A stretch of DNA of 9,033 bases from the NCBI GenBank assembly GCA_964563495.1, contig CAZLYK010000189.1, positions 1-9,033 on the forward strand, given 5' to 3'. The notes beneath the pieces are model-generated. The model saw only the letters and a program-made list of their open reading frames with translations, was not told where the DNA came from and ran no database searches. Positions 1-5,347 of this stretch are shown piece by piece. The stretch comes from CAZLYK01 sp964563495 (GTDB taxonomy: Bacteria > Acidobacteriota > Blastocatellia > RBC074). The first letter of the stretch is position 1. Every line of letters starts with the position of its first letter. A program made the position numbers and the translations under genes.

Positions 1-11
1 TCCTGTCTATT
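1..11. repeat. Partial copy of the dispersed intergenic repeat (right end)
   Basis: The first bases of the window are TCCTGTCTATT, which is 11 of the 12 bases of the right-hand end seen at 2650-2661 and 7797-7808. The missing first base lies outside the window. It sits 18 bases upstream of the metalloprotease ATG. By analogy with the other copies it should be the right end of an element whose core and left end lie to the left of the window; that part is inference. Confidence 0.7.
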
Positions 12-19
12 AAATCCCT

Positions 20-23
20 GGAG
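20..23 (+). promoter_or_regulatory. Shine-Dalgarno of the metalloprotease gene
   Basis: GGAG lies six bases before the ATG at 30, a normal spacing for a ribosome binding site. It supports this ATG, which also places a clean signal peptide at the N terminus. Any promoter would have to lie mostly outside the window or inside the repeat at its left edge. Confidence 0.75.
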
Positions 24-29
24 AAAATT

Positions 30-2534
30 ATGAAGCTTTTGATCGTCGTCCTCTGCCTGCTGCTTGGTGCTCTTCCGGCCAACGCACAAACCAAAACCGA
101 AGACAAAACCATCACGGCCAGGACCGCCGGTCTGCAGAAGATCGACGGTTTCATTCCGCTCTACTGGGACGCGGCTAACGGCAAACTCTGGCTGGAGATT
201 TCGCGATTCAATACCGAGATGCTCTATCAGGTTTCGCTGCCCGCCGGTGTCGGATCGAACCCGATCGGGCTGGATCGCGGGCAGCTCGGCGGAACTTATC
301 TGGTCTACTTCGAGCGGATCGGGGCCAAGGTCCTCATGATTCAGCCGAACTACCGCTATCGCGCACTGACCAGTGACGCCGCCGAACGGCGTGCGGTGGC
401 CGATTCGTTTGCGCGTTCGGTGATCTGGGGATTCAAGGTGGAGGCGACCGAGGGCGATCGCGTCCTGGTCGATGCAACGGCGTTTTTCCTGCGAGACGCT
501 CACGGCGTGACGGAAAGGCTTCGCCTGGCTCGCCAGGGCAATTACCGGTTCGACGAATCGCGCAGCTCCTTCTACCTGGAGCGGACCAAAGGATTTCCGA
601 TGAACACCGAGGTCGAAACGATCATCACCCTGGCAGGAGACGAACCCGGCGTTCTGGTGCGCAGCGTCACTCCTACGGCTCAGGCCTTGACCGTTCGACA
701 GCACCATTCCTTCGTAGAGCTGCCCGATAATAATTACAAGCCGCGCGAATATGACCCGCGAGTCAGCGCCATGCCCATCTCATTCTACGATTACGCCTCG
801 CCCTTCACCGAGCCGGTTGAGAAGCGCTGGATCAGGCGCCACCGGCTGCAGAAGAAAGACCCGAATGCCGCGGTCTCCGAGGTGGTCAAGCCAATCGTTT
901 ATTACGTGGACAACGGAGTGCCGGAACCGATTCGCAGCGCGCTGGTCGAGGGCGCTTCGTGGTGGGCGCAGGCATTCGAGGCGGCCGGATTGAAGAATGC
1001 CTATCGGGTAGAGGTTCTGCCCGAAGGCGCCGACCCGATGGATGTCCGCTACAATATGATCAACTGGGTTCACCGTTCGACGCGAGGCTGGTCATACGGC
1101 GCTTCGATCAGTGATCCGCGGACCGGAGAGATCATCAAGGGAAACGTCTCGCTCGGCAGCCTGCGCATTCGTCAGGATGTCTTGCTCGGCACGGGCATGA
1201 TCCCGCCCTATCCCGCACAGGATGAGCGCAACGGTGAGACTCTTTATTGTGAGGCAGGCGATTCTCCCGAGATCGACTATCTGGCGGCCGGGCAGGGGAA
1301 CCCCGCTCAGGATTCAGCCGCCATGGCGCTGGCGCGGATTCGCCAGCTCTCGGCACACGAAGTCGGCCACACGCTTGGCTTCTCGCACAACTTCGCCGCC
1401 AGCAGCTACGGCCGGGCTTCGGTTATGGATTACCCGTCGCCGATGGTCGAGATCAAGAACAGCAAGCTCGATCTGTCGAACGCTTACGCCGCCGGCATCG
1501 GCGATTACGACAAGTTCTCGGTCAAATTCGCTTACACCCAGTTTGCCGCCGGAGCAGACGAGAAGGCCGAATTAGCGAAGATCGTCGAGAAGGGCGTGGC
1601 CGACGGGATGCTCTTCATCGACGACGGAGATGCCCGGGGTGTCAACACCGCACATCCACTGGCAAGCGTCTGGGACAACGGCTCCGATGCGATCGCGATG
1701 CTCAAGCACGAAATGGAGGTGCGGCGCATCGGGATCAAGGATTTCGGACTCAAGAACGTAGCCGCCGGTCAGCCGCTTTCAGCCCTGGAAGCAAAATTTC
1801 TGCCGCTCTACCTGCATCACCGGTATCAACTTGTCGCCGCGGCCAAGTCGCTCGGTGGGCTCAATTTCACCTACGCCGTCAAGACGCCGAACGGGCCAAG
1901 TCCGGCAAAGTTCAACCAGGTCGTTCCGGCCGCTCGCCAGCGAGAAGCGCTCAGCGCGATTCTTGCCACGATCAGCGTCGAAGAGCTGGCGATCCCGCAG
2001 GCTATTCTCGATTTGATCCCACCGGTGGCAACGGGATTTGACGGAGGGACAAGCGAGTATTTCACCCGCCGGACAGACCCGTCTTTCGATCCGCTGGCGG
2101 CGGCTTCGATCGCGGCCGATCTGGCCCTGACGGCGCTGCTCGATCCGAATCGCGTGGCCAGATTGATCGATTTTCACGCTCGTAACCCGGAGAATCCCGA
2201 TCTCAGGGAAGTCATCAGTGAGATCATCAGGGCGACCTGGTTCGTTCGGCGGCCACAGAACTCTTATCAGCTGGCGATCCTGCTGACGGTCCAAACCGTC
2301 ACGGTTCAAAAGCTGATCGAGCTGGCGGGGAATGAAAATGCGGCGCCGATGGCGCGTGCGGAGGCTTCATGGGCTTTACGGAATCTGCAGTCTACTTTGC
2401 CTGTGACGACGGATGCTCACTTCGCGGCGACAGCCGATGAAATCGAGCGCTTCCTCAAACGGCCGGATGCGGTCAGGCCTCCATCGAGGCTGTTGCCGGC
2501 TCCGCCGGGCGACCCGATCGGCGCCAGGCAGTGA
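30..2534 (+). CDS. Secreted zinc-dependent metalloprotease (DUF5117/DUF4953-type, metzincin-like)
   Basis: The 834-residue product begins with a classic signal peptide (residues 1-20, hydrophobic LLIVVLCLLLGALPANAQ), so it should act in the periplasm, at the surface or outside the cell. Residues about 30-280 resemble the N-terminal DUF5118/DUF5117 region of large bacterial zinc proteases. The catalytic signature is HEVGHTLGFSHN at residues 443-454: H443, H447 and H453 would bind zinc and E444 would be the general base, matching the metzincin pattern HExxHxxGxxH. A Met-turn candidate follows at SVMDYP (M466). The remaining 350 or so residues match the DUF4953-type helical C-terminal part in character. 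Length is usual for this family and nothing is truncated. Substrate is unknown. The gene converges on the kinase gene, and its stop codon is only three bases from a repeat end that runs into the N gap. Family assignment rests on motif recognition, not on a search. Confidence 0.93.
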   Translation: MKLLIVVLCLLLGALPANAQTKTEDKTITARTAGLQKIDGFIPLYWDAANGKLWLEISRFNTEMLYQVSLPAGVGSNPIGLDRGQLGGTYLVYFERIGAKVLMIQPNYRYRALTSDAAERRAVADSFARSVIWGFKVEATEGDRVLVDATAFFLRDAHGVTERLRLARQGNYRFDESRSSFYLERTKGFPMNTEVETIITLAGDEPGVLVRSVTPTAQALTVRQHHSFVELPDNNYKPREYDPRVSAMPISFYDYASPFTEPVEKRWIRRHRLQKKDPNAAVSEVVKPIVYYVDNGVPEPIRSALVEGASWWAQAFEAAGLKNAYRVEVLPEGADPMDVRYNMINWVHRSTRGWSYGASISDPRTGEIIKGNVSLGSLRIRQDVLLGTGMIPPYPAQDERNGETLYCEAGDSPEIDYLAAGQGNPAQDSAAMALARIRQLSAHEVGHTLGFSHNFAASSYGRASVMDYPSPMVEIKNSKLDLSNAYAAGIGDYDKFSVKFAYTQFAAGADEKAELAKIVEKGVADGMLFIDDGDARGVNTAHPLASVWDNGSDAIAMLKHEMEVRRIGIKDFGLKNVAAGQPLSALEAKFLPLYLHHRYQLVAAAKSLGGLNFTYAVKTPNGPSPAKFNQVVPAARQREALSAILATISVEELAIPQAILDLIPPVATGFDGGTSEYFTRRTDPSFDPLAAASIAADLALTALLDPNRVARLIDFHARNPENPDLREVISEIIRATWFVRRPQNSYQLAILLTVQTVTVQKLIELAGNENAAPMARAEASWALRNLQSTLPVTTDAHFAATADEIERFLKRPDAVRPPSRLLPAPPGDPIGARQ

Positions 2535-2537
2535 GGA

Positions 2538-2661
2538 AATAGACAGGATNNNNNNNNNNNNNNNNNNNNNNNNNNNNNNNNNNNNNNNNNNNNNNNNNNN
2601 NNNNNNNNNNNNNNNNNNNNNNNNNNNNNNNNNNNNNNNNNNNNNNNNNATCCTGTCTATT
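2538..2661. repeat. Inverted-repeat element interrupted by the assembly gap
   Basis: AATAGACAGGAT (2538-2549) and its perfect reverse complement ATCCTGTCTATT (2650-2661) flank the N run exactly, with no other base between repeat and gap on either side. The arrangement matches the elements at 4691-4798 and 7722-7808, where the same facing ends enclose a hairpin core. The left end starts three bases after the metalloprotease stop, and the right end contains the TAG stop of the kinase (2657-2659). I infer that the unsequenced core is another palindrome and that it could serve as a transcription end point for both convergent genes. Confidence 0.7.
2550..2649. other. Assembly gap (100 N)
   Basis: One hundred N in a row, the conventional placeholder for a gap whose real length may be unknown. 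It lies between the convergent 3' ends of the metalloprotease and kinase genes. Both coding regions end outside it, so neither protein is interrupted. The link between the two flanking contigs cannot be confirmed from the bases shown. Confidence 0.97.
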
Positions 2662-4627
2662 CCGATCCCAATTTCGAGACGCTCACACCGAGCGGCCACC
2701 AGCGCACGAGGATCGAGACATTGCCGCGGCCGTAAATACGCAGTATCGCCAAACGCCAGTCGTTAGACGCGCTTGGCGGCTCGACTATGCCTACGCGATC
2801 GCGGTAGACGCGCGGTATTTCAATTGTCCCGGGCACGCCCGGCATTTCAATCCTGATCTCTCGCTCGCGATTGACCCTGCCGCTCCATTGGATCAATTTC
2901 GGCCCGAAACTCTCCTTCTCATTTTTTGTAGCATCATCATTATCTTGATTTTGATCGCTCGCCGGCTGAGTCTCGGTGCGTCGATTTTCGATCTCGGGAT
3001 GAGGGCGTCTTCGACTCGAGTCGGCGGCTACCTCTTCTCTCGCGGGTTGTGAATTTTGTCTGTTCTCATTTTGATCAGGCTCGATCTTACGCGGAGCCTG
3101 AGTAAGATCGGGCTGGCTTAGCGGAGGCGGTACACGCGAGGCCGCGATGGTCGGAGTTGGAACCGGTGGATTTTTAGGTTGAGATTGCTTTGGCGCGGTC
3201 GGAATCGTGGCCGGCTGCGTTGAAGTTCTGGTCGATCTGGGTTTTTCAGCGGCAGCCGGCGCCGGTGACCGGGTCGCGTTGATCGGGCGGGTGACCATCG
3301 GTTGAGCCGCCACTGGTGCGGGCGAGGAAGGTCCGCCGGGGGAGTTGCCGCTCGCCGACATTCTGGCCGCCAGCTCCAGCGAATCGGCATCACTGCCCGG
3401 CGCAGTGACCGGCGATTGAACAGGCGGCGTTGATGATGGCGAAGCAACAACCTGGACGTTCTCTGCGGATTGAGCGGGCGCCCCGCTCGAACCGAGGAGT
3501 CGCTTGCCGAGCAGCAAACCGGCGGCGCTGATCACCACCACCAATCCGGCCGCAGCCATAGTGAATCGGCGACGCCTGCGCCGGATGAGTTTCAGCCGCT
3601 CTTCCGGCGAGACACCTGATTCGGGCAACCCGGTCAATTCATCTTGTCTCGGGATGACGATCCGGTTCGACCCGGCGCGCAGCTCAACGGCGAAATCTTC
3701 GATACCCTGCTGGCGCTCGGCCGGATCCTTCGCCAGGGCGCGAAGGATCGCGCGATCGATAGCGGCGGGCAGATCCGGCTTGATCGCGCGCGGCGAAACC
3801 GGCGCTGCCTGAATCTGTTTGAGCGCTATCTCGGTCGGCGTGCGCCCGGTAAATGGACGCACACCGGTCAGCATTTCATAGAGCACTATCGCCAACGAGT
3901 ATAGATCTGTTCTCTGATCGAGCGGTTGGCTCTGGCACTGTTCCGGCGACGCGTAGGCGACGGTGCCGCTGAGGACCGAGTGGTGTGTGAACGGCGGCGC
4001 TCCCGGCGGCTGCGGGAACTTGGCGATGCCGAAATCGATCAACTTGACCCGTCCATCAGAGAGAAAGATATTGGTCGGGTTGATGTCGCGATGGATGATG
4101 CCGCGCGCGTGTATTTCGCCGAGCGCTGCGGCAACCTCTAAGATTATTTCGAGAGATCTCTCCAATCCCAGGCTTCCCCTGCCGTCTATCTCCTGGCGCA
4201 AATTCCGGCCGCGCAGGAACTCCATGACTACATAGCGCAGGTCTTGATTGATCAAACCGGTGCCGTAAAACCGGACGATGTTCGGATGGTCGATCGTCGC
4301 GATCGTCTCGGCCTCCCGCTCCATCCGCGCCAGCATCTCGGTCCAGTACTGGCGCGCTTCGTTCGAATCTATGGCATAACTCAATTCGCGTCGCACAAGT
4401 TGTGACGGATCGCTCACTTTGACCACGACATTGTCATCGGTTTGCAGATCGGTCGCCGCGAAAACGGTCGAGAGCCCGCCTTGACCCAATCGACGGTATA
4501 TTCGATAACGATCGCCGATCACCTGATTGAGCAGCCGGTTGAAATCCGGCTCGTGAGCCTGAATGCAATGAGGACAGAAAACGGCCAGATCAGGTAGATC
4601 GCCGAAACAACGGACGCAGCGATTCAT
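2657..4627 (-). CDS. Transmembrane Ser/Thr protein kinase with N-terminal zinc ribbon and C-terminal outer domain
   Basis: A 656-residue product from the ATG at 4627. A four-cysteine zinc-ribbon-like knuckle comes first (C4, C7, C18, C21: CVRC...CPHC). A PknB-like kinase domain follows at about 40-315: glycine loop LGQGGLSTV (47-55), ATP lysine K70, probable alpha-C glutamate E105, catalytic loop HRDINPTN (179-186), DFG at 198-200 and SPE at 227-229. The catalytic-loop lysine normally found two residues after HRD Asp is Asn (N183), a variant discussed in the findings. Six arginines (349-354) precede one membrane helix at about 357-375. Then comes a Pro/Ser/Thr/Gln-rich linker of about 190 residues, and a compact, probably beta-rich domain (about 572-656) that I do not recognise and that should lie outside the cytoplasm. 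The plan is that of a receptor kinase: phosphorylation inside, sensing outside. A GTG six bases upstream (4633) is also in frame but overlaps the ribosome binding site. The stop TAG lies inside the intergenic repeat. Confidence 0.93.
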   Translation of the reverse strand: MNRCVRCFGDLPDLAVFCPHCIQAHEPDFNRLLNQVIGDRYRIYRRLGQGGLSTVFAATDLQTDDNVVVKVSDPSQLVRRELSYAIDSNEARQYWTEMLARMEREAETIATIDHPNIVRFYGTGLINQDLRYVVMEFLRGRNLRQEIDGRGSLGLERSLEIILEVAAALGEIHARGIIHRDINPTNIFLSDGRVKLIDFGIAKFPQPPGAPPFTHHSVLSGTVAYASPEQCQSQPLDQRTDLYSLAIVLYEMLTGVRPFTGRTPTEIALKQIQAAPVSPRAIKPDLPAAIDRAILRALAKDPAERQQGIEDFAVELRAGSNRIVIPRQDELTGLPESGVSPEERLKLIRRRRRRFTMAAAGLVVVISAAGLLLGKRLLGSSGAPAQSAENVQVVASPSSTPPVQSPVTAPGSDADSLELAARMSASGNSPGGPSSPAPVAAQPMVTRPINATRSPAPAAAEKPRSTRTSTQPATIPTAPKQSQPKNPPVPTPTIAASRVPPPLSQPDLTQAPRKIEPDQNENRQNSQPAREEVAADSSRRRPHPEIENRRTETQPASDQNQDNDDATKNEKESFGPKLIQWSGRVNREREIRIEMPGVPGTIEIPRVYRDRVGIVEPPSASNDWRLAILRIYGRGNVSILVRWWPLGVSVSKLGSE

Positions 4628-4632
4628 AGCCA

Positions 4633-4638
4633 CTCCTT
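4633..4638 (-). promoter_or_regulatory. Shine-Dalgarno that decides the kinase start
   Basis: On the minus strand AAGGAG is followed by TGGCT and then ATG at 4627, a five-base spacing. The alternative in-frame GTG start at 4633 shares its first base with this site and would have no binding site of its own at a useful distance. The ATG is therefore the better start, giving a protein that begins MNRCVRC. Confidence 0.8.
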
Positions 4639-4678
4639 CTGCAGATTGTGGTCAAGGGAATGTAAAAAGGGTAGGGTT

Positions 4679-4707
4679 AGTATAGGAGAAAATAGACAGG
4701 ATTAACA
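4679..4707 (-). promoter_or_regulatory. Weak candidate promoter of the kinase gene
   Basis: The minus strand carries TATACT (4679-4684), five of six bases of a sigma70 -10 box, about 50 bases before the kinase ATG. At a 17-base spacing the -35 position reads TGTTAA (4702-4707), a poor match that falls inside the intergenic repeat. If real, the repeat would supply the upstream half of this promoter. Only the -10 box is convincing. Confidence 0.25.
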
Positions 4708-4798
4708 GGATTTTCGCAGGATGATAGCAAGTTTCACGTTTGTGCGACCGCGAGGACGCGGTCGCACAAATGTGAAACTTGCTATCACCCTGTCTTTT
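4691..4798. repeat. Intergenic inverted-repeat element with strong hairpin core
   Basis: The left end is AATAGACAGGAT (4691-4702), followed by two more degenerate units of the same CAGGAT type. The right end ACCCTGTCTTTT (4787-4798) matches the standard right end ATCCTGTCTATT at 10 of 12 positions. Between them lies the long palindrome at 4717-4792. Read from the minus strand, the element begins at the very first base after the doxX coding sequence, its last base overlapping the TGA stop (4798-4800), and ends 63 bases before the kinase start. It shares ends, but not core, with the elements at 2538-2661 and 7722-7808. Confidence 0.7.
4717..4792. repeat. Long near-perfect hairpin (36-base arms, AGGA loop)
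   Basis: Positions 4717-4752 pair with 4757-4792 around a four-base loop (AGGA, 4753-4756). The inner 30 pairs are all complementary apart from one G-T pair (4738 with 4771), which would be a G-U wobble if the plus strand is transcribed. The only other fault is an A/C mismatch (4721 with 4788). The top of the stem is very GC-rich (GTGCGACCGCG). On the minus strand it follows the doxX stop within a few bases but has no T-run after it, so it is not a textbook intrinsic terminator. It could protect the doxX mRNA 3' end, weaken read-through into the kinase gene, or be a mobile palindromic element. Confidence 0.9.
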
Positions 4799-5220
4799 CA
4801 TCTGCTCATCTGAGAGTCAACCGAGGCATTTCCGCCGCCGATAAATACCAGGGCCAGGGAGATCCCAAGCAGGGCAAGCGTGAATTCGTAACCGCCCTGG
4901 GTTAGAAAGAAGCCATTGCCCCAATGGACACCGAACATGGCGACGACCATGTCGCACGCGATGAGGAATGCGGCCGGACGGGTGAAGAGGCCGATCAGGA
5001 TCAGTGCCCCGCCAACAAATTCGGCGAACGCCGCCGCACTCAGCCAGAACCACGACGGGCGCAGGCTGAGCGGCGCGATCCCGGATATCCACGCGTTCAA
5101 TCCTCTGCCTCCCCAGATGCCAAAAACTTTCTGAGCGCCGTGCGCAAACATGATCAAACCCAAAGCAATCCGCAGCGGCAGGGTCGCCCAGGTCGCAGAG
5201 GTCGCTGTCAAACTGGCCAT
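4798..5220 (-). CDS. DoxX-family integral membrane protein
   Basis: A 140-residue protein, the usual size for DoxX-type proteins, with four predicted membrane helices at roughly 12-29, 56-77, 80-98 and 110-128. Typical family marks are the RIALGLIMFAHGAQKVFG stretch at 17-34, a following glycine pair (GGRG, 37-40), E67 in the second helix with GG after it, and GLFTRPAA (77-84). DoxX was named for a thiosulfate:quinone oxidoreductase subunit, but most bacterial relatives are uncharacterised inner-membrane proteins, some linked to redox or oxidative stress. No oxidoreductase partner is encoded nearby, so no reaction is assigned. The ATG is supported by an AAAGGAG ribosome binding site eight bases upstream and by a promoter at 5289-5317, so the gene is probably transcribed by itself. 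Its stop runs directly into the hairpin element. Confidence 0.9.
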   Translation of the reverse strand: MASLTATSATWATLPLRIALGLIMFAHGAQKVFGIWGGRGLNAWISGIAPLSLRPSWFWLSAAAFAEFVGGALILIGLFTRPAAFLIACDMVVAMFGVHWGNGFFLTQGGYEFTLALLGISLALVFIGGGNASVDSQMSR

Positions 5221-5228
5221 GTAGAATG

Positions 5229-5235
5229 CTCCTTT
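5229..5235 (-). promoter_or_regulatory. Shine-Dalgarno of the DoxX-family gene
   Basis: AAAGGAG on the minus strand lies eight bases before the ATG at 5220. It is a strong match and fixes the start of this gene. Confidence 0.8.
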
Positions 5236-5288
5236 GATTAATCGTTGATTCGGGAAATCACCGGCATGACCGGATCTCCAATTGGCGG

Positions 5289-5317
5289 AGTCTATGCGCG
5301 GTTCGTCATGGCGTCAA
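5289..5317 (-). promoter_or_regulatory. Sigma70-type promoter upstream of the DoxX-family gene
   Basis: On the minus strand TTGACG (5312-5317) and TAGACT (5289-5294) are separated by exactly 17 bases. The first matches the -35 consensus at five of six positions, the second matches the -10 consensus at four. Transcription would begin near 5282, leaving a leader of about 60 bases before the ATG. In that leader CCGG-TCATG-CCGG (5261-5273) could form a small hairpin or bind a regulator. The promoter lies inside the 127-base spacer after the xylanase stop. Confidence 0.55.
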
Positions 5318-5347
5318 GAAGAGCTTGGATCTGTTCGCTGGGTTAAA

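Noticed and set aside
1779..2309. 176-codon minus-strand open frame
   Set aside because: Antisense to the metalloprotease C-terminal half, rich in Arg/Gln as expected of a shadow frame, and no family features.
2376..2766. Open frames crossing the N run on both strands
   Set aside because: They depend on translating 100 unknown bases and overlap the ends of two well-supported genes.
2657..4627. Pseudokinase
   Set aside because: Only the catalytic-loop Lys is changed; the ATP lysine, catalytic Asp, metal-binding Asn and DFG are all intact.
4631..4633. GTG at 4633 as the kinase start
   Set aside because: It overlaps the AAGGAG ribosome binding site that serves the ATG at 4627.
4691..4722. CRISPR-like array from the tandem CAGGAT units
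   Set aside because: Units are 9-10 bases, degenerate and adjacent with no spacers; this is a short tandem end of the intergenic element.
4723..4786. Rho-independent terminator for doxX
   Set aside because: The stem is strong but far longer than usual and on the minus strand it is followed by mixed bases (ATCCTGCG) with no T-run; kept as a hairpin rather than called a terminator.
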